From contig CP136066.1 of assembly GCA_032622095.1 (NCBI GenBank), positions 58,620,609 to 58,684,608 of the forward strand: 64,000 nucleotides of DNA. Reading direction: 5' to 3'. The position numbers were made by a program, and so were the translations under genes. Below are positions 1 through 10,955 of this stretch, piece by piece. Source of the stretch: Siphonodentalium dalli. Lineage: Eukaryota > Mollusca > Scaphopoda > Gadilida > Siphonodentaliidae. Every line of letters begins with the position of its first letter. The stretch's first letter is position 1. The notes below the pieces were generated by a model. The model worked only from the letters and a program-made list of their open reading frames with translations. It did no database searches and was not told the origin of the DNA.

Positions 1-154
1 AGCCCCTCCCAATATTTCTAAAAATAAGTATTACGAATGGTGGAAATGATGAAAGAAAGCGAGGCTTTGCGAAAACAATGGCTGATTTTGGTGAAAATAA
101 AAAAATAAAAATTGCAATTAAGAATGTATATAAACAACCACTATTTCTTTTCAG
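1..154. other. Intron tail upstream of the first visible exon
   Basis: AT-rich sequence ending in a polypyrimidine tract and AG at 153-154. I see no coding exon in it. Confidence 0.6.
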
Positions 155-1514
155 GCAAAGACGTCAGAAACAGCATCCACTGCCGCATCAACAAGTGGCA
201 CCTCAGAAAGTAAGTCAGCCACAAGTACAACAGCTAGAACTGCGTCTACATCATCCTCCAGTTCATCCGGAATAACATCAACAAAAAATATACCATCTAC
301 AATGTCAACAGGAAGCAAAATAACTGATTCATCTGGAAAATCAGGCGCCAAGGACTCCATCCATTCATCGACTAAAAGTGTTAAAACATCAGATACTTCT
401 TCAGCTAAAAGTGTTAAAACACCAGTTACTTCTTTAGCTAAAAGTTTTAAAACAGCATATACTTCCTCAGCTATGAGTGTTAAAACACCTGATACTTCCT
501 CAGCTATAAGTGTTAAATCAACTCGGACTCACTCAGCCGTAAAAACTTCTACCACCAAGATGGCGAGTGTGCCTTCTGCCAGCCTCATTTTTTCTAAACT
601 GACGTCCACACCAACTAGTGTAGCAAATCTAAATCCAGCTATAAAGCTGCCGACATCCATGGCTGCCGCTGTGACCTTGTCATCATCTGCGACGGGCCCA
701 GTTTATCACAACCCAGCAGTTAAGATGACGGCATCCATATCTAGCCCTGCTGTGATTAGTCCAGCTCATCAAAACCCAGCAATTAGGATGATGGGCACTG
801 AAGACCCGCTGACCCGCTTACGGCAAGGAATACAGCAATCAGTTATTAATGTGTTTGCAAGGAGCCAACAGGTGGTGAAACAAGCGGCGAGTACCATGAT
901 GATGAATCCTGCTGGTCCCACGTTTGGTCCTTCGACATCACAGCTATCTCCGACCTTCACTCCAACTGGGTTACAACCACCTGGGATTGGACCACCAACA
1001 CTATTGCCATCATATTCCGTACCTAACATCATGCCGCAGAATCCAATAATCTCTGTACCTCCGCCACGTGTTCCTAATATGGTTCATATTCCAACTGCAG
1101 GACTTATCCCACCTGTCTCCATGGTAACACGACCTCCTCCAGTGCAAATGCCTGTTGTCGCTCAACGCGTGCCTCAAATGGTGCATATGCCGATGACTGG
1201 GTCTATAGTGGCGCCACCAAGTCATACAACTCAATTCAATATTCCACCTCCTGCTGTTAGTATGCCGCATGCTATGTCAATGCCACCTCCTAGTATGAGC
1301 ATGCCACCACCTAGTCTCACCATGCCGCCTCCTAATATGAGCTTACCACCTCCCAGCGTGCATATACCAACTCCTTATTTTCAACAACCAACAAATGTAC
1401 CACCTCCAAGTTATTCGTCATCAATTCAGCCACCAGGTGTCTCTACTGTAGGACTACCACCTTTGTCTGGACCATCGGGACTTCCACCTCTAGTTAAAAT
1501 GCTGCCATCTAAAG
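155..1514 (+). CDS. Exon n-3 of the SGNH-like gene: Ser/Thr-rich and Pro/Met-rich region
   Basis: A pyrimidine-rich stretch ending in TTTTCAG precedes base 155, and AAAG followed by GTTAGT closes the exon at 1514. The frame is open throughout and runs past the first internal ATG at 302, so that ATG is not the start. It encodes 453 residues: imperfect short repeats of the type TSSAKSVKTPD near residues 70-125, then Pro/Met-rich motifs near 350-430. Such composition is typical of disordered protein and gives no function by itself. Confidence 0.8.
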
Positions 1515-4500
1515 GTTAGTTAAAGGCTCACTTAATTTACTCAAAGTAGTAATTTTTACAAAAATTAAATACAAATTAACCCTTTACCCAACAAAACGGC
1601 CAAAACTGGCCAAATAAAGCTTCAACAGCCTAAAATATCTTCGGTCTGTCTCAATAGAACCATACAAATATGGATATCATTGGAACCGGCTCCTTGACCA
1701 CATTGTGATGGTTACAGTTATGCCCTGTGCCAATGCATTCTCTTATATATGCGAGTCGACCATAGGTCGCCTCGCATATATAAGAGAATGCATTGGCCTA
1801 AAAAAATCTTTTTTTTAACACTTTTTACCATTTTTTCTTACATTCTTTAACAATTTTATAATTTTTAATGTGTTAAGCCAATGCATTCTCTTATATATGC
1901 GAGGCGACCTATGGTCGACTCGCATATATAAGAGAATGCATTGGCACAGGGCCCTTCTGTTGGGTAAAGGGTTAAACAACCCACACCGTCATTCTTATAT
2001 ATTCATTAAATGCAGTGACTCTCGGTGGCGAAATCATTTGTGTTAATTTATTGTTGATAGTTGCGTCCTGAATCGATGTAAATATTGAGAATTGAGCATA
2101 GCACAGACAATGTTTTCTTTGGAGTGGTATGGTTGATTTCATTGAAATTATTGGTGATGTTAGTAGAATGCTACATTCCTCAGGTTTGGCATAGCGCCGG
2201 AGTACTCTTATCAATTTCAAGCTCTGGAACAAGTCCATAATGTCTTTAAAAAAAATTCATGGCTTTAAGGAAATGTTTTTTGGATTTTGATAACAATAAT
2301 ATTTATAAAGCATTTTATTTTGTATTACTTGGTTTACGGATTTCTTTGGCTCGAAGTTAGGGGAGGTGGGAGGAAAAGAAAATCTGTATAATTTTTGTTT
2401 AACCCTTTGAGTGCCAGGGGCCGATCTCATCGGCCCTAAACCTACAAAATAAGTCTGTTAAAGAATATAAGAATAAATTATTAGAATTGTAAAAAAAAAA
2501 AAAAATGTTAGGCCAATGCATTCTCTTATATATGCGAGGCGACCTATGGTCGACTCGCATATATAAGAGGATGCATTGGCACAGGGTATATGGGTCGATA
2601 CAAAAATCGGACCTGGCACTCAAAGGGTTAATTGAAATTGTAAAAAAAATAGGGTCGGAGAAATAAAATATTTGCTGTATAATAATCTCCTCATCTAAAA
2701 CAAACATGGGCACATATATTTTGTTTATTTGGATGTTTCTTTAAAGCATGATACAGATAGATGAAAAAATGTCACCAATATCGGTGTCCGCCATGTTGGC
2801 GTTGACATTCGATACCATAAATATCACCGGGAGGCTTCCCTGTTAAATCGGTGTTGTATATTTTACATAAACTTATACTTTTTTCTATTTTTTTTATATG
2901 TCTGGATTAATATTCCCATTGGCAGAAATAAAAAAAACAGAAAATTAGATTTTATTTTTATTGACAAACAGCTTTATTTTGGATAGGGAAATCTGTAAAC
3001 CAAGTAATAAAAAATTAAATGCCAAATACGCAAAAACACATTTCAATGTCCCATAATGCATTGTTTTCTCAGTCAAAACATTGCGTTATTACAGTTTATA
3101 CAATGACAAACATAATCAACCTTACTTCATTCATGCAGCTATACAATATATAAATGCATGAAAGCTATTAGAATATGGTAAAATTAATAACAATAAATTT
3201 AATCCCTACCCAAGATCTAAATATCTTTGGCCTAGGACTATAGATCCATTTAATACATAGGTTTAAAATAACAAATTTGAATCAGAGACATCAACAGGGG
3301 TTTATATTACTGGAAAATAATTTTGTTCCCTTGTTTCCTTGAAATGGGACAGTAATTAAACCCCCTTTTAAAAAAAAAAAGGGGGGTACTGTTTTGCACC
3401 TGTCGTGCCGTGCGTCCGTCCATGGGTCGTTCCGTCCGTATGTCCGTCCGATGTCTGTTCATGTCATAACTTGAATAATAGTGCTCTGATCTCAATGAAA
3501 TTAGGTATGGATGTTCACTACTATGAGGACATTAAATAGAGGGTCCATTGTTTTGTTCGGATTTTCCATTCTAGAGTTATTCATCTTTGTTTATCTGGAA
3601 ATGTTGGATTTTTGGTCCATCTGGTGTCTGTTCATGTCATAACATGAACAGTAGTACTCGGATCTCAATGAAATTTGGTATGGATGTTCACTACTATGAG
3701 GACATTCAATAGAGGGTTCCATCGTTTGGTCGGATTTTCCGTTCTAGAGTTATTCATCTTTGTTTATCTGGAAATGTTGGCTTTTTGGTCTGTCTGGTGT
3801 CTGTTCATGTCGTAACTTCAACAGTTGTGTTGGGAACTCAATGAAATTTGGTATGGATGTTCACTACTATGAGGACATTAAAAAGAGGGTTCCATCGTTT
3901 TGTTCGGATTTTCCATTCTAGAGTTATACATCTTTGTTTATCTGGAAATGTTGGCTTTTTGGTCCGTCTGGTGTCTGTTCATGTCGTAACTTCAACAGTT
4001 GTGCTGGGATCTCAATGAAATTTGGTATGGATGTTCACCACTGTGAGGACATTTAATGGCACATTCAACTGTTTTGTTTTGTTTTTTTTGTGCTATAGTT
4101 ATTCATCTTCGTTTATATGAAAATGCTGATTTTTGGGTCCATCTGTCTGAGTATAGCAGTCATAAGTTATAGATATGCCCACACTAGGCGGTATGCCACT
4201 AGGGGGTATGTACCGGACGACAGTCCATCTCTTGTTACTATTTTTGTTATCATTGCGCTATTTTGAATTATAATCTTATTAGTTTCATATGGAGCTCTAC
4301 CTTCGTCTACTCCTGAAGTGAAATCAAGGAACTTCTCACTTTTGCCGCCAGGTATATCTATGGATGATCAGTTAGTGTCGACTCTGGACAATGTCACACC
4401 ACGGAGGCCCAGTCTAGTTACTGTTGATGATGATGATGACAGTGAAGAATTGCTTGTAAGTGTAGTATATGAATAGAATGATATTCACAGGTGTGTGTCA

Positions 4501-7500
4501 ATCTCTACCAGATAGCACCAGTCATACTTTCTTTTTATACGCTCTTTATTAAATATTGAATATTCGCGAGCGGCTATTTACATGAACAAGATGTTGCAGA
4601 TATTCAAACAAAAAACCTGTAGGTATTTTATTATATGCGTCTTTTTAACCCTTTTAGTGCCAGGGGCCGATCTCATCGGCCCTAATTTATTAGATATGGC
4701 AAGAAACGTATTGCTTCATCCATGACCGCCTAACAGCATTAGCCAAGTATGCCAGAATTTAGTAAAATCCTATCAGGCTATCAACCATCCCCCCCTCCCG
4801 CCCCCGGTACCCCCCCCCCCCCCCCTAATAAGATTTGTTTTGCAAACATCTTGATCATGCATGATCTTTCACATTTGAAAGTCTGAAATTTGTCAATCCA
4901 TCAACCCAAGATCTATTAAAGTCCCTTCGAATTTCGATTTCCTTGACTTCAGAGATGCAGTATCTGAATTTTAAGCGGGTAACAACCCCCTTCTTGTCTG
5001 CCGCGAATTGCAACCACCGAACAACATTGTGCTCGGCAATTCTGAAATCAATTTGTGAACTGTGGTCACTTTTACTGTTCGACCAGTGATCCCCCGTTTC
5101 ATTATTCATGTCATTAAATTCTGCTCCAAACTGCCGTACATCTATCGTACTGCTGGACAAGAGGACTAGTAGTATAAGCATTTTTTATTTCTTAATTCTT
5201 ATTTTAAATATCGTATGCATGACCTTGATTTAAAATGGAAGTGCTAAAAGGTTAACGGTAAGCCAATAATTACGAACCGCACTTTAAACGAACCGAAACG
5301 AAACTTCCGAGTGGCTGACGCAATTAAAGTACAACGCGTTCTGCCGTTATCTGATATAACCGTACGAAATGCACAATAAATTCACGTATCTAATGGTTTT
5401 GTTCGATCCAGATTTGCAAAGAAGCAAAAATAATTTGACAGAAATGTCTTATCCAGTAATTTTTTATCTGATGGGAGTAGAAATATTCTGTCGGACAAAA
5501 TGTCCGACCAGACGCAAATTGTGTCGGTCAAAGCTGGTTTGGTGGCTGTCATTGACCGTGACCGACCACTTATTTCAAGGCTTGAGCATATAATAAAAAT
5601 TAGTTTGACCTGATCTCATACTACCATACTATATCATAGGGAATGAGCATCATTCAAAAAGTCTTATTAAAAAGTCAAATTCGCGTTCTCAGTCTCATGC
5701 GCATTGTCCTGAAATGTCACACACGCACATGAAACATTTTTTTTCATTAACAATCGGTTAGGAAAATTTGAATAGGTCAAAATAATTGTAAGTTTTTTGT
5801 ACAAACACGGACCAAGTTGAGATCGAACAGACCTGTTTCCCAGTTTGAATTTACAATTTGTATTGTAATTGGTAGCTGGGTTCAAGCATTTGTTAAACAT
5901 GTGATGAGTTACAACTGGAATCTCAATAAAAATGTATTGTCATACTTGATTGGGCGATTTTTTTTACGAAATTAATCACATGGAATCTTATCGACTAACT
6001 TTTAACCGACATCTGTTCAGGACGTGGGGAACTGAAATTAGACCTGGATCTATTGTTTTATTTCAATTATCTAAGGCCACTATGATAAAATAGCCTGGTT
6101 TACGAAAATTTGTGTTGGAAAAAAAGTAGATGCCGGAGGGAACAAAATTATAACAGAATTACACATCACTGCTACAACAATTGAAAAATAGCAGAATTGT
6201 CCATTAATTTCACATGAATTTTGAATACTATAAGTTTGACTCAAATTATCAAATATAAATTGAGTTATTTCTGCCTATATAAATAATGGAAAAGAATGTG
6301 AAAGCAAAAAATGAGGCGGTAGGGTGATCAAACAGAATGGAGAATAATTACGTAGTTATTTTTTAGGAATATTAGTCCAAATTTACAACACACACACCGT
6401 AATTCTCATATATTAATCAAATGCAACGACTCTCGATGCCGAAATAATTTGTTTGTTTATCAACGACAGTTGCAGCCCAAATCTAGATGTAAATATTTAC
6501 AATTCAGCGCAGTTCAGACAATGCTTTCTATGGAGTGATGTTAGTAGAATGCTGCATTCCCCAGGTTGGGATAGCATCTGATTACTAACTTATCAGTTTC
6601 ATGCACCCGAACAAGTTCATAATATGTCGTTAAACCAGGCTATTAAATTACTGTTTCATAATTGACATGTTTTTTTTTCAGGGAACGAAACTACGAGAAT
6701 GGGAAGCAACTTTAACTTTGAGTACTCATCGAGGTATGTTTACATACAGGCCTCTTAATATGGTGCTGGACATTTGCAGAATGAGGTCCCCAGAGGGTGA
6801 ATTTAGTGACGCTAACCTGCACAGCTGGCCAGCATCACCAAATTAATCCTCTGGGGACCTTATTCTGCATTACCTCATCTGCTATGGGAGACCTAGACTC
6901 AGATTTAAGTTTCCAGATGGTGAAGATAGTGATGTGCCCCAATGGCCCATTATGCCAGGGACCAGCCTAGACCAGATTTTCAGGGCGAAGTGACTTCTCC
7001 CTGTCACAAAAATAAGGCAAAGTGGGCATTCAATAGGGCGAAGTGGTCCTTTCAAAATCAAAATATATCAGTACAGTAGTGGCCTATATAACAAAAATAG
7101 GAGATATGTAATATCTATATTAAATTGATGAAACAATGGTTCAAATATGGAATCTTTATGTTCAAATCATTACTGACTATAATAGCTATGAATAATCTCC
7201 AAACATAATTGTGAGAGAATGGTAGAATTTTATTCCTAATAATTTTGGCTGAACAGCATTTTTACAACCACTTATGAATACGAAAAAATCCAAAACAAAT
7301 TAAACAATGCTTATGAATACGAAAAAAATTGCTGTCAATTTACCGTAAAACGAAATGAAATCTTGTATATTCTCTCTCATTTATAGTGCCTAATTATTAA
7401 GCTGGGTATAGATATTAATATGTTACACAAATGAATTTGTGTTCAAATTTGTTCTGGCCTTCACAAAGGGGTGATGAACTGACACATGTTAAGGTGGTGA

Positions 7501-9507
7501 GTTGTAATCTTCATTCATTGGAAGGTGTGATAATATCGTCACTGTAGACACCTTACTATGTTTTCACAGCTGTTTGCAATCAAAGCTAAGATGTGAATAT
7601 GCTCCCACATCAGATCATTATGGTGTTTTATAACACCCTATCAATGGATAACTGGGTTCACCTCTGGCAGGAGAGTGGAGCGAAACGTTCGTGATTGCTT
7701 CGACCTTATTAGTTCCTCTTTTGTCAGAGCGTTGAGCACGGGTGAGTCGTGTGGCCGCGCCTCCGGGTGCAGCTGCCCCCGTGCTTAACGCCAGTGAGAC
7801 GGTTTTGGATTAGGCTTATGGATTTAATCCCTGAAGCTGTGTTGGCCGCAGTGCAAAGGAGACAGGGACGCGGATACCACCCCAGATGTTCCTGCCGCCA
7901 GCTTCGACGTGGAACTGGATAGCTTAACACCTCGGACACCGGAATACCATCACATCCCGGTGTCCTCCAGCTCCACCACCACCAACAACAACACCAGTAC
8001 CAGCTCACAGTACACAGACGATTTCATCAAAGTAATGGAATCGTCCCTGAAATTCATGACTCCAGGTTCTGACAGCTACGAAGCATCGGTCTTATCGATT
8101 GAAGAAACACGGGCATTCCGAGAAAGTACGGCAGCTGCTTTAGCCAGCGCCAACATCAACACCACAACACCACAAAAAAACGAACCACCCATTAAGGAAA
8201 GGGTCACTCGACCCTTTTGACAATCCTGGGCTAGCCCCCCCGCTAGCCCCCCCCCCATGTTCTTCTTAGTGGTGATGTTTTAACCCTTTACCCAACAGAA
8301 CGGCCCTGTGCCAATGCATTCTCTTATATATGCGAGTCGACCATAGGTCGCCTCACATATATAAGAGAATGCATTGGCTTAACACATTAAAAATTAAAAA
8401 ATTGTTAAAGCATGTAACTTATATATTAAAGCATTCTCTTATATATGCGAGGCGACCTATGGTCGACTCGCATATATAAGAGAATGCATTGGCACAGGGC
8501 ATAACTGTAACTATCACAATGTGGTCAATGAGCCGGTTCCAATGATATCCATATTTGTATGGTTTTATTGAGACAGACCCAAGATATTTTAGGCTGTTGA
8601 AGCTTTATTTGGCCGGTTTTGGCCGGTTTGTTGGGTAAAGGGTTAACAGACTTTTATATTTTTTGCACATTTACCCACTGCGAACGCCTTTGGTCTCTTT
8701 AGTGGTGATGTTTTAATAGCCTTTAATATATTTTGTACGTTTACCCACTGTGAGTGCTTTGGGTCCCTTTTGTGGTGTTGCTTTTACAGACTTTTATATC
8801 TTTTGTACATTTACCCACTATGAGTGCTTTGGGTCACTTTAGTTGTGATGTTTTACTGACTTTTATATTTTTTGCACATTTACCCACTGCGAATGCCTTT
8901 GGTCCCTCTAACTTTTTTATGTTCTTTCTTCTCTACAGCTTATGAGAAATCAAAACAGATCCTCATTTGGGGAAATGAACTCGTTCAAAACATGTACCGA
9001 TACGTGGACCCAGATGGAAAGCTCTCGATGGAACAAATAAACGAAAAATTCCACTGTAAGAAAGATGTAGCGGATATCTGCATACAAGGATTAGCTGGCT
9101 GTACTATAGATGATATGTTCGAGAGAGCCAACTCGCTATTTATCGACTATCAACCATGGTTGGTCGTTCTCTCAATCGGAGACAATGACATCACTGGTGA
9201 CGTTCTTTCACCAAAACATGTGCTAAGACGACTCGGTGATCTGTGCAAATCATTGTTGCTCCACAAAGGCATTTATCGAATCGTAATTCTGAGTCCGATG
9301 TTGAAAGATAAAGTTAGCGAAGGTGACCTTCATGATGTAAATGGGAATATTCGTCTGTTGAGGATTCTATTGAGAGAACTTGTGCCGAAGATCCCAGGAA
9401 CACGTTTAGTTTATGAAATGTTGGAGGGATGCTCAGACAAGGATGTGAGGAGCAAGGACGTATTCAGGGCGGTTAGAGATGTTGTCAGCGGCTATAGTCA
9501 TGTGTGA
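155..9507 (+). CDS. 3' part of an SGNH/GDSL-hydrolase-like gene with a low-complexity N-terminal region (4 exons)
   Basis: Four exons join in frame: 155-1514, 4283-4455, 6682-6733 and 8939-9507, with AG acceptors and GT donors at every junction and intron phases 1, 0 and 1. They give 717 residues plus a TGA stop; the 5' end of the gene lies before the window. Residues 1-190 are Ser/Thr/Lys-rich, about 250-450 are Pro/Met-rich with repeated MPPPS-type motifs, an acidic DDDDD patch follows, and about 535-715 look like an SGNH hydrolase fold (beta strand before GNE, Gly at 579-582, GDND at 609-612). In active members the first block is GDS with the nucleophilic Ser and the last is DxxH. Here GDS reads GNE (540-542) and the His position reads Arg (about 699), so hydrolase activity is unlikely. 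A binding or scaffold role is inference. The introns are full of MITEs. The exon chain is firm; the fold assignment is moderate. Confidence 0.8.
1541..2252. mobile_element. Repeat H copy 1, split by MITE A1
   Basis: Sequence at 1541-1575 and 1976-2252 together matches repeat H copies at 6305-6642 and 13860-14203, sharing blocks around CTCAAAGTAGT, GTCATTCTTATATATT and AATGCTGCATTCC-like words. The internal 0.4 kb is the TTAA MITE A1. It lies in the intron of the SGNH-like gene. Confidence 0.65.
1580..1971. mobile_element. TTAA MITE, family A copy 1 (piggyBac-like ends)
   Basis: TTAA at 1576-1579 and 1972-1975 flanks inverted ends CCCTTTACCCAACA. Inside, two copies of the shared hairpin (about 1731-1800 and 1875-1945) lie in opposite orientation around an AT-rich spacer. 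TTAA duplication and CCC termini suit piggyBac-class elements; there is no coding capacity. Confidence 0.85.
2306..3023. mobile_element. Inverted-repeat element R, about 0.7 kb, hosting MITE B1
   Basis: Inverted ends of about 35 bp: GTATTACTTGGTTTAC near 2323 pairs with GTAAACCAAGTAAT near 2995, and GCATTTTATTTT pairs with the AAATTAAATGC side. No target duplication is clear. No gene inside. Confidence 0.5.
2403..2627. mobile_element. TTAA MITE, family B copy 1
   Basis: TTAA at 2399-2402 and 2628-2631; inverted ends CCCTTTGAGTGCCAGG. Just inside the left end is a small palindrome GGGGCCGATCTCATCGGCCC. One shared hairpin module lies at about 2512-2582. Length 225 bp, no ORF. Confidence 0.85.
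3400..4145. repeat. Tandem array, about 175-bp unit, four copies, with a GTCC microsatellite at the left end
   Basis: Units repeat the words GTGTCTGTTCATGTC, CTCAATGAAATT, GTATGGATGTTCAC and TTCATCTTTGTTTAT at about 175-bp spacing from 3447 to 4140. The left flank has GTCCGTCC-type microsatellite. This layout resembles the microsatellite-plus-tandem-core repeats (pearl/Helentron-derived) common in mollusc genomes. Sits inside the first visible intron. Confidence 0.75.
4283..4455 (+). CDS. Exon n-2 of the SGNH-like gene: acidic linker
   Basis: Acceptor CTTATTAG precedes 4283 and donor GTAAGT follows 4455. The split Val codon from the previous exon is completed in frame. The peptide is a Ser/Pro-rich linker ending in a run of five Asp and SEELL. 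Confidence 0.75.
4649..5251. mobile_element. Possible TTAA element with family B-like left end
   Basis: TTAA at 4645-4648 is followed by CCCTTTTAGTGCCAGG and the same small GGCCGATC palindrome as family B. TTAA at 5252-5255 is preceded by a related inverted end (reverse reads CCTTTTAGCAC). The interior differs from family B and holds a poly-C run (about 4807-4825) and a minus-strand ORF. The right end is an imperfect match, so this may instead be a truncated family B end beside unrelated DNA. Confidence 0.4.
4855..5181 (-). CDS. Hypothetical 108-aa ORF with signal-peptide-like start
   Basis: It starts MLILLVLLSSSTIDVRQFG, a short hydrophobic stretch that could be a signal peptide, followed by a polar segment. 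No family is recognised. It lies between two TTAA sites inside an intron of the plus-strand gene, so it may be cargo of a mobile element or a chance ORF. Coding status is uncertain. Confidence 0.3.
   Translation of the reverse strand: MLILLVLLSSSTIDVRQFGAEFNDMNNETGDHWSNSKSDHSSQIDFRIAEHNVVRWLQFAADKKGVVTRLKFRYCISEVKEIEIRRDFNRSWVDGLTNFRLSNVKDHA
6091..6642. mobile_element. Repeat H copy 2, with terminal inverted repeats
   Basis: Ends TAGCCTGGTTTA (6091-6102) and TAAACCAGGCTA (6631-6642) are inverted repeats. The body matches repeat H at 1541-2252 and 13860-14203. Its right end lies 40 bp before the acceptor of the 52-bp exon. No ORF. Confidence 0.65.
6682..6733 (+). CDS. Exon n-1 of the SGNH-like gene: 52-bp microexon
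   Basis: A strong acceptor (T-run then CAG) ends at 6681 and donor GTATGT begins at 6734. The exon adds 17 codons plus one base (GTKLREWEATLTLSTHR), which keeps the frame into the final exon. A family D palindrome starts about 35 bp after the donor. Confidence 0.7.
6767..6870. mobile_element. Family D palindrome, copy 1 (diverged)
   Basis: Arms GCAGAATGAGGTCCCCAGAG and its diverged reverse complement surround a short loop. The outer CAAGCCTTGAAATAG ends are lost. Confidence 0.65.
6956..7010. mobile_element. Fragment of hAT-like family O terminus
   Basis: CAGGGACCAGCCTAGA and GTGACTTCTCCCT match the left end of the complete element at 26353-27339. No second end is visible. Confidence 0.5.
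7909..8220 (+). CDS. Coding-like fragment of unknown origin (possible retroelement ORF)
   Basis: The plus frame ending at 8218-8220 is open back to about 7860 and has a composition unlike its AT-rich surroundings: Thr/Ser/Asn-rich with a helix-like segment (DDFIKVMESSLKF). Nearby 7720-7800 is GC-rich. It has no donor or acceptor that fits the SGNH-like gene's phases. It could be the start of a retroelement gag/ORF1 or a lost gene; no family is recognised. Confidence 0.3.
   Translation: MELDSLTPRTPEYHHIPVSSSSTTTNNNTSTSSQYTDDFIKVMESSLKFMTPGSDSYEASVLSIEETRAFRESTAAALASANINTTTPQKNEPPIKERVTRPF
8284..8642. mobile_element. TTAA MITE, family A copy 2 (opposite orientation to A1)
   Basis: TTAA at 8280-8283 and 8643-8646 with CCCTTTACCCAACA ends. 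Two shared hairpins (about 8312-8380 and 8430-8495) around a short AT spacer. The long unique side (GGCCGG repeats, CACAATGTGGTCAATGA) is on the right, opposite to A1. It is inserted in the 70-bp tandem array. Confidence 0.85.
8645..8920 (+). repeat. Tandem array of about 70-bp units next to the last exon
   Basis: Four units repeat CATTTACCCACT, GCTTTGGGTC/GCCTTTGGTC and GTGGTGATGTTTTA at 67-73 bp spacing. Part of a further unit lies before MITE A2 (about 8256-8279). The last unit runs almost to the acceptor at 8938, so branch-point and pyrimidine tract may derive from the array. Confidence 0.75.
8939..9507 (+). CDS. Last exon of the SGNH-like gene: degenerate SGNH hydrolase domain
   Basis: The acceptor TTCTCTACAG ends at 8938 and a TGA stop lies at 9505-9507. 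The 189 residues carry a beta strand plus GNE (in place of GDS), a conserved-type Gly loop, LSIGDND matching block III GxND, and a C-terminal helix where DxxH is expected but DxxR is read. Codon usage and lack of stops look like a maintained coding exon. A 70-bp tandem array directly abuts the acceptor side. Confidence 0.85.
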
Positions 9508-9656
9508 AGGGACGTTTAAGTTCAGTGAAAAACAGGTATGACATCCAGGGAAAAAATAATAAGTAGTGTTTGACAGGGGCTATTTTAGAACTTGTAAATT
9601 AACCGACAGGTACATTTTACTACTCTGACATATAGCAGGGTTTTCGCTAGCGTTAA

Positions 9657-9893
9657 CCCTTTCATGACAGGAGAACTGCTGCATTAAAGTCCTGTGCAAG
9701 TGCATTCTCATTTTTATGCGAGTCTCCCATAGGAGCCTCGCATATATAAGAGAATGCACTGGCTTACAAGGTCAAAATAAATATTGTTAGGTCAATGTAT
9801 TTTCTTATATATGTGAGGGAGACTCGCATTTATAAGAGAATACATTGGCACAGGGTTTTCACAAAATATTAGGAAGCTCCAGTCATTGAAGGG
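9657..9893. mobile_element. TTAA MITE, family C copy 1
   Basis: TTAA at 9653-9656 and 9894-9897; ends CCCTTTCATGACAGGAG and the reverse complement of CCAGTCATTGAAGGG. Two shared hairpins of the CTCCC type, with arms ending in CACTGGC and CATTGGC. Lies 150 bp after the stop codon of the SGNH-like gene. Confidence 0.85.
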
Positions 9894-10322
9894 TTAAAAT
9901 GTATGGTCCGTAGAACCCTAACTCAAAATCCCCATTTCCGTGCACCAGAGAATAGTGCTGGCTGGTTGTTTTGGGCTACAAAAATACCGCCGTAATTTGA
10001 AAATCACACTGCGTTAACACCCGTTATATTTCCATAAATATTAAGAAATTGAATTTATCATCTATGAACAAAAGACAACCCTGGTCACCAATATAGATGT
10101 CATGATAATATCAGATCAATCTATTGCTGAATGTGGAATTACTATTTATGAAATTGTCAATGGGACTGTTTGTCAAAGTTAATTTTCATGGGACATGATT
10201 TTACATTCCCATTTAAATTCATACTTTTACGACACAAATATATGGACGGATTAACAGATAATTGATTAATCGTACATTACATACCAGACGATAGCTAAAA
10301 AATATCTCGTATTCAAGTTCAA

Positions 10323-10672
10323 ATGGTCCATTTATGGGACCATCTCCTTTTATACTCAACAGAATGTATGCGAAAAATTTATGAATTTGAGCCATGGATT
10401 AGTGCAAAATACTATTGTGTGCTCTACGATGATGCAAACAACATAGTAGTTATAATGAAAATTAATTTATGACTCAAATTCATTTTCTTGATAATTACCA
10501 TGTTGTCATAAATTATTTTCTTTATAATGATCATTTTGTTTTACATCGTTCATAGAGCACACAAGTGTATTTTTGCACTAATCCATGGCTCAAATTCACT
10601 CATTTGTTGCATACATTCTGTTGAGTATAAAAGGAAATGGTCCCATAAATGGGTGGATTTAGTGTATAGTAC
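10323..10672. mobile_element. Family J palindromic element, copy 1
   Basis: Long inverted arms: CATTTATGGGACCAT and CTTTTATACTCAACAG on the left pair with the right arm ending TGGTCCCATAAATG. Inner words GAGCCATGGATTAGTGCA also pair. The right terminus GTACCCCTTTAA hints at TTAA-class ends. No ORF. Confidence 0.65.
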
Positions 10673-10955
10673 CCCTTTAATTCTGAGAAAGACATGAGAA
10701 TTTGTTTTGATTTTCAGGCCATTTATAACATATATTTACTGGACAGTGTGGTGCATGGTGAAACAGATTTGGTTGTACCTTGTTGCACTGGTGTATGAGT
10801 ATTGGAGGCCTGTTCTATGTTGGGATGTCACTTGTCCGTCGTGGTCACTGTCTCATTCAGGTGTTTCCAGATGCACGTATGTATACAGTGAGGTAAGATG
10901 AAATCCCAAAAGGTCATACAAGAAGAAAAATTGTCAAGTATGTGTTGGGAACCGA

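Noticed and set aside
78-275. ORF overlapping the start of the first visible exon
   Set aside because: It is in another frame and spans the splice acceptor at 154; the exon frame from 155 is open for 453 codons and joins the next exon in frame.
302-1519. Stand-alone 405-aa protein starting at the ATG at 302
   Set aside because: The frame is open back to the acceptor at 154 and its stop lies just past a good donor that joins in frame to the following exons.
7724-8008. Minus-strand Trp/Cys-rich ORF
   Set aside because: Shadow of the GC-rich plus-strand fragment.
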